NCBI GenBank assembly: GCA_023402395.1 | Contig: JAEYGI010000004.1 | Span: 1 to 64,000 of the forward strand | DNA from: Bacillota bacterium | Lineage (GTDB): Bacteria; Bacillota; UBA4882; UBA8346 | Direction of reading: 5' to 3' | Length of the DNA: 64,000 bases | Shown here: piece by piece, positions 16,989-25,868 of the stretch | Numbering within the stretch: the first letter of the stretch is position 1 | Layout of the letters: the number at the start of each line of letters is the position of its first letter | Notes under the pieces: model-generated | Told to the model about the DNA's origin: nothing | Database searches by the model: none | What the model saw: only the letters and a program-made list of their open reading frames with translations | Position numbers and translations under genes: made by a program

Positions 16989-17840
16989 TTACCCTTTGAC
17001 CGCGCCGGAAGCCAATCCGTCCACCAAATACCGTTGGATAAAAGCAAACATAATCACCACGGGCAGGATGGAAATGGAAGCCGCGGACATTAATTGATTC
17101 CAGGCGACTTTATATTCGCCGAACAACGCGGCGATCCCAATTGGAATTGTATACATTCTTTGGGTCGTTGACAAGCATAACGCGAACAGATACTCGTTCC
17201 AAGCCTGAATCCAGCAGAAAATAACGATTGCCACCAACCCGGGCGAGATTACCGGCGCGATAACTTTAAACAACATGCCCAATCGGGTGCAGCCGTCGAT
17301 CATCGCCGATTCGTCCAGCTCTTTCGGGACGCTTTCAAAAAAGCCCAGCGCCAGCCAGGTCGAGATCGGCAAGGCAAACGAAGTGTAAGCAATGATTAAT
17401 CCGGCATGGCTATTGTAAAGCCCGGCTTTCACCATCAGCTTAAAAAAGGGAATGATTAGCAAAATCGCGGGCAACATCCGGCTCGTTAAAAAAGTTAGCA
17501 ATAACGTCTGGCGGCCGGGAAACTGAAACCGGGAAAAACCGTATCCGGCCAAACAGCCCAGAATTGTCGCCAAAATGGTGGTCCCGGACGCCACGACAAA
17601 TGAATTATAGAAGTATAGCCCGAAGGGTTGATACTTCCACATGTCGAAATAGGTCTTAACGTAGACCTTTTCCGGAAACCAGGTCAAAGGGACCCGGAAA
17701 GTTTCGACTTCGGATTTTAAAGAGGTCAAGATCATCCATAGCAACGGAAACAAAATAAACAGCAACAGCGAGTAGAGCAACAGATAGAACAGGCCGTTTT
17801 CCATCTTTAACCCTTTAGCGTCAAGCCAATTCCGCCTCAT
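16989..17840 (-). CDS. Sugar ABC transporter permease, MalG/CUT1 type
   Basis: A 283-residue inner-membrane permease with about six hydrophobic helices and the EAA loop DESAMIDGCTRLGMLFKVI near 190-210 that contacts the ATPase. It ends in the usual GLASGAVKG. The start is ATG 17840 after GGAGGAG. It is the second permease of the LacI-controlled importer, 18 bp after the first. No ATPase gene lies in the operon. Confidence 0.9.
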   Translation of the reverse strand: MRRNWLDAKGLKMENGLFYLLLYSLLLFILFPLLWMILTSLKSEVETFRVPLTWFPEKVYVKTYFDMWKYQPFGLYFYNSFVVASGTTILATILGCLAGYGFSRFQFPGRQTLLLTFLTSRMLPAILLIIPFFKLMVKAGLYNSHAGLIIAYTSFALPISTWLALGFFESVPKELDESAMIDGCTRLGMLFKVIAPVISPGLVAIVIFCWIQAWNEYLFALCLSTTQRMYTIPIGIAALFGEYKVAWNQLMSAASISILPVVIMFAFIQRYLVDGLASGAVKG

Positions 17841-17858
17841 CGTACTCCTCCAACTTCC

Positions 17859-18713
17859 TTATTCTCTAACCATCATTTTCAGATAAACCATTGATAGCCC
17901 CAACATCATGAATAACAGCAATACCCCATTGGCGGTGGCGAAACCGTAATCGAAATATTTCATGAAATTACGGTAGATATTGATCGATACCAGCAACGTC
18001 GCATTGACGGGCCCGCCTTCCGTCATGACGTTCACTAAGCCGAACGCTTTGAAATTATTGATCAAATCCATGATCAGCGCGATACTCATGACCACGTTTA
18101 AATTGGGCAAGGTGACAAACCGAAATTGCTGAAAGGACGATGCGCCATCGATGGCGGCCGCTTCATATTGCTCTTTGGGAATGGTCTGAAGGCCAGCCAG
18201 CAGGATGACCATTATAAACGGAAACCCGTTCCAGATGTTGGCGATAATCACTCCGATCATCGCGGTGGTCGGATTGTCCAGCCAAAAGATCGGGGCCAGG
18301 CCCAACCGCGTCAAAACATCATTGAACACTCCGTACTGTGAGTGAAAAAGCCATCTCCAGGTCGTCCCGGCCACGACCACCGAGATCACCCACGGGATCA
18401 ATACCAACGTCCGGTAAACGCCTTTCCCTTTTACCTGCCGGTTCAAGAGAATCGCGCTGCCCAATCCCAACAGGATATGGGCAAACGTGCTGACGGTCAC
18501 GAAAATGAAGGTCTTGCCCCAGGAGTTCAGCGAAGCGGGGTCGCTGAAAATCCGGAGATAGTTGTCCAGTCCCCAGCCGCCGCCAGCTTGGAAACTCATT
18601 ACAAACGCGTCAACGATCGGAATCAATACTACAATAAGAAGCATCATAAGCGCGGGCAATACAAACAAATATCCCAGATGGCGTTCTTTCAATTTCAATT
18701 GTAATCCTCCCAT
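17859..18713 (-). CDS. Sugar ABC transporter permease, MalF/CUT1 type
   Basis: A 284-residue membrane protein with about six helices. The EAA-type loop YEAAAIDGASSFQQFRFVTL is near 190-210. The start is ambiguous: ATG 18713, or TTG 18698 which has GGGAGGA at ideal spacing and gives a KLKERHLGYLF N-terminus. It is separated from the upstream binding-protein gene by about 235 nt containing a strong hairpin. Confidence 0.9.
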   Translation of the reverse strand: MGGLQLKLKERHLGYLFVLPALMMLLIVVLIPIVDAFVMSFQAGGGWGLDNYLRIFSDPASLNSWGKTFIFVTVSTFAHILLGLGSAILLNRQVKGKGVYRTLVLIPWVISVVVAGTTWRWLFHSQYGVFNDVLTRLGLAPIFWLDNPTTAMIGVIIANIWNGFPFIMVILLAGLQTIPKEQYEAAAIDGASSFQQFRFVTLPNLNVVMSIALIMDLINNFKAFGLVNVMTEGGPVNATLLVSINIYRNFMKYFDYGFATANGVLLLFMMLGLSMVYLKMMVRE

Positions 18714-18865
18714 CTTAACCCTATCCTCCCGAACAACGATCCGGGCTTTTTAGAAGCGTTGTGATCCAACCACGACCGAAGTCCGGGTATACCCAAAGCT
18801 CAGGAAGCAAGCCATAAAGTCGATCTTTTTCACGAAGTTAGCGCCACTTATCCCCTAGCTTTTAA

Positions 18866-18904
18866 TTCAAGGCAAGATTGCCCACCGGACAACCTTGCCT
18901 TGAA
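18866..18904 (-). terminator. Intercistronic hairpin after the binding-protein gene
   Basis: TTCAAGGCAAG (18866-18876) and CTTGCCTTGAA (18894-18904) form a perfect 11-bp stem, 46 nt past the binding-protein stop and before the permease genes. No T-run follows, which suits partial attenuation or mRNA 3'-end protection. Confidence 0.6.
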
Positions 18905-18949
18905 ATTCCCGGGGAGAAAAGGGAACGATCCCTCGGGATTATTCCGGAG

Positions 18950-20197
18950 TTATTTCAGCGCCGCGATGCGTTGGCCCGCATCCTTAGCGGCTTGATCAGG
19001 GGTCTTCTTGCCCAACAAGGCTTGTTGGATTTCGGCGACCACCACATCAATTAATTGGGGAATTTGAGTGATCATCGGATAGGGCTTGGCCACTGGAGCC
19101 ATATCCAGGAAGATCTTCTGATACGGATCATTCATCAGCTCCGGCGACTCGGCGGCTAATCGATTGGTGACCACGAACCCGGTGCCTTTTGCCCATTTGA
19201 TCTGGTTGTTTTTATTGGTGATAAATTTGATTAATTCCCACGCTTCCTTGGGATTTTTGCACCGACTGGAAATCGCGTAGCTGGTTAGGGTGCTCCAAGT
19301 ACCCCCTTTGCCCTTGTTTTTAGGTTGCGGCGCGACCCAAAATTTGTCTTTCATGGCCGGATTATCAGAAACAACCGTATCCCGCAAAAACGAACCGGCT
19401 TGAATCATCGCCGCCCGCTCATGTGAAAAGGCGAGCCGGATCTCATTGTATCCCGAACTTACGGCACCGGGCGGAACCACTTTATGGACTGTTGCCAGTT
19501 CAGTAACGAACTTGAAGGTTTCTCTGCCTCTGGCGTCCCCCAGCTTCAGATAATCACCGTCATTGGAGTACAGCCAGCAACTGAAACGCTGTGTCGCGGA
19601 AGCGGTAGCTCCCGCCAATGCGAAGCCCCATTGATCCGGAAGACCGTCGCCATTAATATCCCGGGTGAGTTTTTTGCTGGCCGTGAGAAACTCGCTCCAT
19701 GTCGCCGGAGGACCGCTTAGTCCCGCGTTTTTAAACATTTCGGTATTGTAAAACATTCCATAAAGCGAATTGCTCTGGGGCATGGCGTAGACCTTCTTGT
19801 TAAGCATATTCGCCCCCATGGCGGCGGGGTAATAGGTCTTGATAAAAGCGGGACCCTCGGCTTTGATCAGGTTATCCATCGGCATCAGCATGTTTCGGGA
19901 GACCAGCGTCGGCAGCTCGGTGGTGAGTTTATAAACGTCGGGAGCGACGCCGGCCTGAAACGAAATCATGAATTTCTCAATTTTGTCGACTTCCCGGACC
20001 GGTTCCAATATTACTTTGATGTTGGGATGAAGCTTCTCAAACTCGGCAACCATTTCCTTGGTAATTGTCGCATGCGGCTCCTCGGTCAAATGTTTGTCCA
20101 TCAGTCGGATCGTCACCTGCGAGGCCGCTAGAACCTGGAAAGTGCAGCTTAATAACAATACGGCAACCGCCAAAATCACAAGAACGCTTCGCTTCAT
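18950..20197 (-). CDS. Extracellular solute-binding protein, family 1 (sugar ABC importer)
   Basis: A 415-residue secreted protein with a signal peptide (about 1-24, VLAA cleavage region; Cys18 could alternatively serve as a lipobox). The mature part starts VTIRLMDKHL and contains FEKLHPNIKVIL and the usual AWELIKFIT motif near 320, matching CUT1 sugar-binding proteins. The start is ATG 20197 with GGGAGG. It follows the dehydratase gene by 36 bp and precedes two permeases. Its ligand is likely the substrate of the adjacent enolase-superfamily enzyme or an oligosaccharide giving rise to it. Confidence 0.9.
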   Translation of the reverse strand: MKRSVLVILAVAVLLLSCTFQVLAASQVTIRLMDKHLTEEPHATITKEMVAEFEKLHPNIKVILEPVREVDKIEKFMISFQAGVAPDVYKLTTELPTLVSRNMLMPMDNLIKAEGPAFIKTYYPAAMGANMLNKKVYAMPQSNSLYGMFYNTEMFKNAGLSGPPATWSEFLTASKKLTRDINGDGLPDQWGFALAGATASATQRFSCWLYSNDGDYLKLGDARGRETFKFVTELATVHKVVPPGAVSSGYNEIRLAFSHERAAMIQAGSFLRDTVVSDNPAMKDKFWVAPQPKNKGKGGTWSTLTSYAISSRCKNPKEAWELIKFITNKNNQIKWAKGTGFVVTNRLAAESPELMNDPYQKIFLDMAPVAKPYPMITQIPQLIDVVVAEIQQALLGKKTPDQAAKDAGQRIAALK

Positions 20198-20233
20198 TAC
20201 AATTACCTCCCTTTTTTCTATCGATTAATATTT

Positions 20234-21382
20234 CTAATATTTCGGTTTGTCAGGAATCCACGAGTCATGTAACGGAACATAGAGATCGATCGGAGGCGCG
20301 CTTGAATATTTCTCAACCTTGGCCGGGTCCAATTCCACACCCAGGCCTGGCCCCTCCGGAACTTTAATAGTTCCTTTCTCATAACGGAAGGGTTCGGTGA
20401 TAATGTCGTCCGCTTGATGATGATAATGCGAATCAATGGCATACAAGATGTTGGGAGTGGAACAAGCGATATGCAGCAAGGCGGCGGTGGAAATCCCCAA
20501 CTCGACCCCGCTATGGACATTCACTGGCAAGCAGGCGGATTCGGCAATCGCGCAAATTTTCTTGGCTTGCCAGATCCCGCCGGCCCGGTGCGGATCGACA
20601 TTGATCACATCAGCGGCTCCGTGGCGAATAATGTTCATTACATCATACGTGGTATAGGCCGCTTCACATGCCGCGATCGGAACGCTGACGCTGCGGCGCA
20701 GCTCAGCCATGCCGATCAGATCATCCAAGCGGGTCGGTTGCTCGACATATTGAGGATCGTACTTTTGCAGTTTTTGAATCTGACGTTTGGCGGTTCCGAT
20801 GGCCCACGCCTGATTGGCGTCGACCCGCAACTGAACCGCAGGCCCGATCGCCTCCCGGACCGCCGCAATGCTCTCAATATCGTGCTGTTCATCAACCCCG
20901 ACTTTTACTTTAATGGTTGTAAAGCCTTCGCCGATCAGTCCCTTGGCGGTTTGGGCCATCACTTCCGGTTGATCGATAAACATATAGCCGATCATTGAGA
21001 TTGGATCGCGGTATTTACCGCCCAAAATCTTGTAAAGCGGCTGGCCCGCAGCTTTGGCGATGATATCCAGCAAAGCGATGTTGACAGCGGCCAGCGCCGC
21101 AGTCATAGCCCGTTGATGATGGTAAAAACCCATCCCTTCGATTTTGCGGTTGATCTTCTCAATATCATGCGGATCTTCCCCGATAATCAGCGGCTTGATG
21201 TTTTGTTTCAAAACCGCTTCCGTAAACGACATGTGGAAGGTTTCGCCCAAACCTTTAATCCCGGAATCGGTGGTGATTTCCACAATCAGGCGATTGACTC
21301 CGCCTCTGATCCCGCTTCCCCAAGTAATCGGTTTTTTGAAAGGAACACTGACTCGTCCAATCCAAATATCCTTGATTTTCAT
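20234..21382 (-). CDS. Enolase-superfamily (mandelate racemase/muconate lactonizing) enzyme
   Basis: A 382-residue cytoplasmic enzyme with an N-terminal capping domain (about 1-120) and a TIM barrel. Active-site features are visible: KVKVG (Lys-x-Lys base), DANQAW and VEQPT (metal ligands), AACEAAY (third ligand), NVDPHRAGG and HSGVELG (Asp/His dyad). This pattern fits the mandelate racemase subgroup, either a sugar-acid dehydratase or an epimerase. It is the first gene of the LacI operon, followed by a binding protein and permeases, so it processes the imported compound. ATG 21382 follows AAGGAG. Confidence 0.85.
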   Translation of the reverse strand: MKIKDIWIGRVSVPFKKPITWGSGIRGGVNRLIVEITTDSGIKGLGETFHMSFTEAVLKQNIKPLIIGEDPHDIEKINRKIEGMGFYHHQRAMTAALAAVNIALLDIIAKAAGQPLYKILGGKYRDPISMIGYMFIDQPEVMAQTAKGLIGEGFTTIKVKVGVDEQHDIESIAAVREAIGPAVQLRVDANQAWAIGTAKRQIQKLQKYDPQYVEQPTRLDDLIGMAELRRSVSVPIAACEAAYTTYDVMNIIRHGAADVINVDPHRAGGIWQAKKICAIAESACLPVNVHSGVELGISTAALLHIACSTPNILYAIDSHYHHQADDIITEPFRYEKGTIKVPEGPGLGVELDPAKVEKYSSAPPIDLYVPLHDSWIPDKPKY

Positions 21383-21627
21383 ACCCTGACTCCTTTTTTT
21401 AAGAATGAAATGCGATGATTGGTTTGATCACCTCCCCTCAATCAAATGAAGGTGTCGTTCCGGTTCTTTTAAATCGGTTTAAAAAAACAATAGCACCGAT
21501 TAAAAACAACCGTCCGGGCGGTCCCATCTTGTTTCGCGCTCCGGTTCTTTCATCCAAGCATTTATTTTCTTCATGCACCTCCTTTGCTGACAAAAGCAAC
21601 ACCCGTAAACTACTTTTCTTCAATATT

Positions 21628-21656
21628 TATCTTTAAAACGTTTTAAAAATTATCAA
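21628..21656 (-). promoter_or_regulatory. Promoter and LacI operator of the dehydratase/transport operon
   Basis: The 16-bp perfect palindrome TTTAAAACGTTTTAAA (21632-21647) sits between a minus-strand TTGATA (21656-21651) and AAGATA (21633-21628) at 17-bp spacing. A repressor bound here would block RNA polymerase directly. It is 250 bp upstream of the dehydratase start. Confidence 0.65.
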
Positions 21657-21839
21657 GAAAAAGACCTCAAGCTAACGCCGATCACCCCAGAAGTTTTCCC
21701 AAAAATCACTTTTCCACCACGGAAATTCTTCGGAAGATACAATCCAGTAAAATATTTTTAATATATTCGTGTCCATTCGGTAATAATCCTTCTGTTTTTA
21801 AAAAAATCCACATTGTAGAACAACAATTTAGATTTATCG

Positions 21840-21856
21840 ATTAAAACCGTTTTAAT
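21840..21856. promoter_or_regulatory. Second LacI-type operator
   Basis: ATTAAAACCGTTTTAAT is a palindrome around one central base, about 205 bp upstream of the promoter-overlapping operator, a spacing that could allow DNA looping. Confidence 0.5.
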
Positions 21857-21892
21857 AATGTATTGAATACCAAAAACAAGAAGTTTTCAGAT

Positions 21893-21902
21893 AAAACGTT
21901 TT
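21893..21902. promoter_or_regulatory. Third LacI-type operator core
   Basis: AAAACGTTTT, the same core as the other sites, lies 46 bp beyond the second operator. The rest of this 685-bp intergenic region is AT-rich with no gene seen. Confidence 0.4.
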
Positions 21903-21982
21903 GCGATTCTCTATTCGATTGGAACGATTTCAGTGTTAGAAACCTGAAGAGCATTGAGGCTCTGCCGTAGGGACCGGGACAT

Positions 21983-22014
21983 AAAAAAAGACCGGCGAAT
22001 GCTGCAGCCGATCC
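21983..22014 (-). terminator. Rho-independent terminator of the secreted-protein operon
   Basis: On the minus strand GATCGGC pairs with GCCGGTC (with one G-U), followed by seven T residues. It is about 55 nt past the stop of the CsgG/FlgO-like gene. Confidence 0.75.
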
Positions 22015-22067
22015 TTTACTTCAATCATGGAGATTGCCCACTGATTTTCCTTTAGCGAAAAGAAATC

Positions 22068-23267
22068 CTACAGGGCAACCACTTTGAAATTGTCAAACAG
22101 AACGTGGGCGGGAAGCTGGCTCGCCTCGGCGGCGAGGCCGGCTTGATAAGGGCCGTCCCGTCGTGGAACGGAAAATTCGGCGATATAGTAGTCATTAATG
22201 TAAAATGTCATCAGGTTTCCCTGGCAATGAACCCGGAGCCGGTTCTTAGCGGCTCCGATCGCAATCGCCTCCGAGATCGGATGCTCGAGAAAAGGATACC
22301 ACTTTTCATCGGCCATGTCCCTTCGCCCCACATACAATTGTTGTTTGGCGGGGGTTATGATGAAAGTAAAATAGCTTTGGCCGGCTTCGTCAAATAAAAA
22401 GCCGTACGAAGCGTTCACCGGGGTTTTGAGGGACGCCTCCGCTTCAATGATATAATTCTGAGGCAGGAGGACGGGGGCGATGACTTTATGAAAATAACGG
22501 TTGTCATTGATGACATAAGTAAACTTTCCAGCCGCGATATTAGACGCGGCGTTCTGGGACCGATCCATTTTCCATTTGAAGGCGCCGGCAATCGAAAAGT
22601 CATCGAAAAAAAGCGGTTTGAGATTTGGCGGAAGCGGCCGGACCAGGTTGGATTTCAGCGTGGTCTCGGGGATCCGTTCCGGCGGAGGGGTCAATCGCGG
22701 CATCGGTCCGGGCGCCGGAATTTTCTGACTGCCGGAGGCTGCGCCGGAGTTGGCCGTTTTTAACAGCCGATTGATCTCGGCGTCCTTGGCGAAGGACACC
22801 GAGGCAACCGCAGCCACCTCTCCGGTCTCGGTTGCGATCAGCCTGGCGTTGGCTTTCACGCGCTCGCCGAGATCGATATAGGTGCCGGTGATGAGGGCCG
22901 CGACTCCCAGCAACTGGCCGAGCTGTTTGGCGGTGGCGGGATTGATTAGCCCGCTGGCGCTAAGCCTTTGCTCCTGCAGTACCCGGTCCAGCAATTGCCG
23001 CTCCACGATCTCAAAACGGCCGGTCCGGAACAAACGAGTGGTCAGCTCTTCCACCAGGTACCGTCCGAACTTCGATGCGTATCCGTCCAAGTTGGAAAAT
23101 TCGACAACCCCGATCCGGATCCGTTCCGCCCCCGCCGGATGATCCCATTGAGCGACATCGGCCGTCAACTGGGACGACAATTGATCCAGCTGATTATCAA
23201 GCTCTCCGGCGAAACAGCTCCCCATCATCAGCATCAAAATGATGAACATCCCTAACGCCCGCACCAA
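22068..23267 (-). CDS. Secreted CsgG/FlgO-like protein with C-terminal LamG/DUF1080-like domain
   Basis: A 399-residue exported protein. It has a signal peptide with a GSC motif near residue 18 (weak lipobox). Residues ~45-160 (IRIGVVEFSNLDG, then LVEELTTRLF, FEIVERQLLDRVLQEQ, LGVAALITGTY) match the CsgG/FlgO fold, which polymerises in or docks on membranes in diderm bacteria. After a proline-rich linker, residues ~205-399 form a beta-sandwich like LamG or DUF1080 domains (FFDDFS to VLFDNFKVV). Start GTG 23267 after AGGAG. It follows another secreted protein gene by 28 bp and ends at a terminator. The combination is not one I recognise. Confidence 0.65.
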   Translation of the reverse strand: MVRALGMFIILMLMMGSCFAGELDNQLDQLSSQLTADVAQWDHPAGAERIRIGVVEFSNLDGYASKFGRYLVEELTTRLFRTGRFEIVERQLLDRVLQEQRLSASGLINPATAKQLGQLLGVAALITGTYIDLGERVKANARLIATETGEVAAVASVSFAKDAEINRLLKTANSGAASGSQKIPAPGPMPRLTPPPERIPETTLKSNLVRPLPPNLKPLFFDDFSIAGAFKWKMDRSQNAASNIAAGKFTYVINDNRYFHKVIAPVLLPQNYIIEAEASLKTPVNASYGFLFDEAGQSYFTFIITPAKQQLYVGRRDMADEKWYPFLEHPISEAIAIGAAKNRLRVHCQGNLMTFYINDYYIAEFSVPRRDGPYQAGLAAEASQLPAHVLFDNFKVVAL

Positions 23268-23294
23268 ATACCACTCCTTTGAACGCCGAACCCA

Positions 23295-23921
23295 TTATAG
23301 CTCCCGCCTGACCGTCCCCTGGTTCCGCTGTTGATCCAGCTTTTCTTTTACCAATGATAACTCGTTGTGAGAAATATAAATTTTGGCCGAATATTCAGAG
23401 GCGTTTTTCTGGGAAACCCCAATCCGGACCGTCTTCAACTCCAAATTCCATTGAGCCATCAAGGTGAAAAATCCGCTCCGCGTTTTATAACTCGGTGGGA
23501 AATTCCAATCGTAGGTCGGCGCGCCGTATAAGCCGACCAGCATTGGCTCGACCAGTTGCTCCAAAGTATTCTTGATCTCCGTTTCATAATACGGGACCAG
23601 GTAAAACCGGGCAAACTCGATCTCGATCTGATAAAGTTGATTTTCAACAAAATAAAAATAGGCGGTGACCGGTTTATCAAGCAGCTCGGTTTCAATCACT
23701 TCCGGCAGAGTCTGGGGATGAAACGCTGTGATCTCCGCTTTAGCGCTCAGGTACTTCACTTTCTCCTCCACCAGTTGCGGCGAATCCCCGAAAGTGAAGA
23801 TCCGGAAATCCCCCCGGAACGTGGCATAATCCTCAGCCCAGCCGGCTTGGCCCACCAATAAGCAACTAACCAGGAACAATAAGCAGCCAAGGGCCGCTTT
23901 TGATAAACGGAGCTTGGGCAT
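23295..23921 (-). CDS. Secreted protein of unknown function
   Basis: A 208-residue protein with a signal peptide (about 1-32, ending GQAGWA). The mature region is a single soluble domain rich in Tyr, Phe and Glu, with FGDSPQLVEEKVKYLS and GLYGAPTYDW segments; no catalytic motif is recognised. The FGDSP start faintly recalls SmpA/small-domain secreted proteins. The start is ATG 23921 with AAGGAGAG; longer upstream in-frame starts lack a ribosome site. It is co-transcribed with the CsgG/FlgO-like gene 27 bp downstream, so the two may act together at the cell surface. Confidence 0.6.
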   Translation of the reverse strand: MPKLRLSKAALGCLLFLVSCLLVGQAGWAEDYATFRGDFRIFTFGDSPQLVEEKVKYLSAKAEITAFHPQTLPEVIETELLDKPVTAYFYFVENQLYQIEIEFARFYLVPYYETEIKNTLEQLVEPMLVGLYGAPTYDWNFPPSYKTRSGFFTLMAQWNLELKTVRIGVSQKNASEYSAKIYISHNELSLVKEKLDQQRNQGTVRREL

Positions 23922-24081
23922 GTCGGCTTCTCTCCTTTTGGCTCCTCGGGCGGCGCTCAATTTGGAACGTAAGCTCCCCCAAGCGCTAAATAAATGGTCT
24001 TTGCTGCCAATTATCATGCTTAATTTACTTATTCAATGAAAAACAACAAAAACCTCCCCGAACTTGGATGGTTCGTAAAAG

Positions 24082-24104
24082 AAAAAGGCCACGTATCCGT
24101 GACC
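24082..24104 (-). terminator. Rho-independent terminator of the catabolic operon
   Basis: On the minus strand GGTCACG and CGTGGCC (24104-24087) form a stem with a 4-nt loop, followed by TTTTTCTTTT. It lies 75 nt past the eda stop and closes the long operon. Confidence 0.75.
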
Positions 24105-24178
24105 CCGCTCCAGCCGCTTATCGCGCTGAACCGCCAAAAATATTCGCTATCACTCGCAGTGGCTTTTTCTCACCCAAT

Positions 24179-24820
24179 TCACACCCGGGCCGCGGCCACC
24201 CGCTTCACGAATTCCGCCGCGGTCTTCGTGATCTCCTCAAACCGGCCTTCCCGGACCCGCGAGATATTCACCAATTGGCCGCCCACTCCCAGCGAATGGG
24301 CGCCGCTGCGAATATAAGTGGCCGCGTTATCGAGATCGACGCCGCCCACCGGCATGATCTCAACCTGCGATAGCGGTCCCTTTACATCCTTGATGTATTC
24401 CGGGCCGAAGGCCCGGGCCGGAAAGACCTTGACCAACCGCGCCCCGGCCTCCCAGGCGGTCAGAATCTCGGTGGGGGTTAATACCCCGGGCACCGCCAAT
24501 TTGCTGTAGCGGTTGCAGACTTCGATCACCGGCCGCGATAGTGTCGGCGACAGTACGAAATCAGCTCCGGCCAGAATCACGGCCCGGGCCGTCTCCGGAT
24601 CGAGCACCGTGCCGGCGCCGACCGTCAGCTCCGCGCCGAATTCGGTTTTGACCCGCTCAATCATTCGTAACGCGGCCGGCGTGTCCATCGTAATCTCCAC
24701 CGCGCCGATGCCTCCGGCGCGTAGCGCGCTCACCGTCTGGCAGGCTGCGGCCTCCGGGATGCCCCGGATGATCGAGACCACCCCGGACTGGCCCAATTGC
24801 TGCAATATATCATTTCCCAT
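24179..24820 (-). CDS. eda: 2-keto-3-deoxy-6-phosphogluconate aldolase
   Basis: A 213-residue class I aldolase of the KDPG/KHG family, splitting KDPG (or the galactonate epimer) to pyruvate and glyceraldehyde 3-phosphate. Landmarks are VEITMDTP (catalytic Glu near 44), GAGTVL near 68 and RLVKVFPA (Schiff-base Lys near 130). Length is typical. It is the last gene of the operon, 48 bp after KDG kinase, so kinase and aldolase form a complete KDG branch. ATG 24820. Confidence 0.92.
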   Translation of the reverse strand: MGNDILQQLGQSGVVSIIRGIPEAAACQTVSALRAGGIGAVEITMDTPAALRMIERVKTEFGAELTVGAGTVLDPETARAVILAGADFVLSPTLSRPVIEVCNRYSKLAVPGVLTPTEILTAWEAGARLVKVFPARAFGPEYIKDVKGPLSQVEIMPVGGVDLDNAATYIRSGAHSLGVGGQLVNISRVREGRFEEITKTAAEFVKRVAAARV

Positions 24821-24868
24821 GCTGTTCGCCCTCCCTGTATTCGGAATTGATTTTTGTCGGATAATTGA

Positions 24869-25819
24869 TTACCGGGCGGCCTGCTCGCGCCGGTACATGA
24901 AATCTTCCAACTCCCGCCGGACCGGAAGGCCTTCGAAATCTCCGACCGTAGTGACGGCCAACGCGCCCATGGCATTGGCCAGCCGTCCGCACTCGGCCAA
25001 GGGCCTGGCTTCCAGCATTCCGGCCAGGAAACCGGCGGCAAACGCGTCTCCGGCTCCGGTCGGCTCAACCACCCGTTCCACCTGGAACGCCTCAACCCAG
25101 TGCCGCTCCCGGGCCGAGGCCACCCAGGTCCCTTTGGCCCCCAGCTTTAAGGCGACCGTCGTTGCGCCCCGTTCCAAAAATCCGTCCAAAAGCGCTTCCG
25201 GCCCGGCCGGTCCCAGCAAAAATTCCGCCTCATCCACTCCGGGCAGCACAATGTCGACCGCGGTCAACAACCGGCTCAGCACCGATTGGGCCCGCTCCCC
25301 ACTCCAGAGCTTCCGGCGGAGATTGGGGTCGAAACTGACCGTCAGGCCGTGTTTCCGGGCGAGCGCAATGGCGGCTTCCACGGCATCCAGGCAGGATGCG
25401 CTGAGCGCCGGCGTGATTCCGGTAAGGTGCAGCATCCGGGCGCCGCGAAAATATTCCGGATTCAGGTCGGCCGGGGAAAGCCGGCTTGCGGCCGAGCCTT
25501 TCCGGTAATAGGTCACCCGGGTCTCCCGGCCCACCCGGACTTCCTTAAACATGATCCCGGTCGGCGCCTCCGGATCAAACCGCGCCTCGGAGACATCCAC
25601 TCCTTCGCCCCGGATCTCCCGGATCAGAAACTCCCCGAACTCATCGGCCCCGACCCGGCTGATCCAGCCGCAATCATGACCGAGCCGGACCAGTCCGATG
25701 GCGACATTGCTCTCCGAACCGGCGATCCGCTTCTGAAACCGCGGCACGTAGCGGAGCGGTCCGCTCTGTTCCGGGCTGAACATCACCATCGTCTCTCCCA
25801 TGGTAACTACCTCGGGCAT
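24869..25819 (-). CDS. kdgK: 2-keto-3-deoxygluconate kinase (PfkB family)
   Basis: A 316-residue ribokinase-family sugar kinase. Signature features: GESNVAIGLVRLG-like motif (here GSESNVAIGLVRLG) near 35 and the C-terminal catalytic PTGAGDAFAAGFLAG near 250. The N-terminal VTMGETMVMFSP is typical of KdgK. Product KDPG is used by the neighbouring Eda. The start is ATG 25819 (GAGGTG 6 nt upstream); GTG 25828 is possible. It follows a second PfkB kinase gene by 49 bp. Confidence 0.88.
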   Translation of the reverse strand: MPEVVTMGETMVMFSPEQSGPLRYVPRFQKRIAGSESNVAIGLVRLGHDCGWISRVGADEFGEFLIREIRGEGVDVSEARFDPEAPTGIMFKEVRVGRETRVTYYRKGSAASRLSPADLNPEYFRGARMLHLTGITPALSASCLDAVEAAIALARKHGLTVSFDPNLRRKLWSGERAQSVLSRLLTAVDIVLPGVDEAEFLLGPAGPEALLDGFLERGATTVALKLGAKGTWVASARERHWVEAFQVERVVEPTGAGDAFAAGFLAGMLEARPLAECGRLANAMGALAVTTVGDFEGLPVRRELEDFMYRREQAAR

Positions 25820-25868
25820 CCTTGTCACCTCATGCGTTTTGGCGATTCCGGCCGACGGGAGCGTCTGA

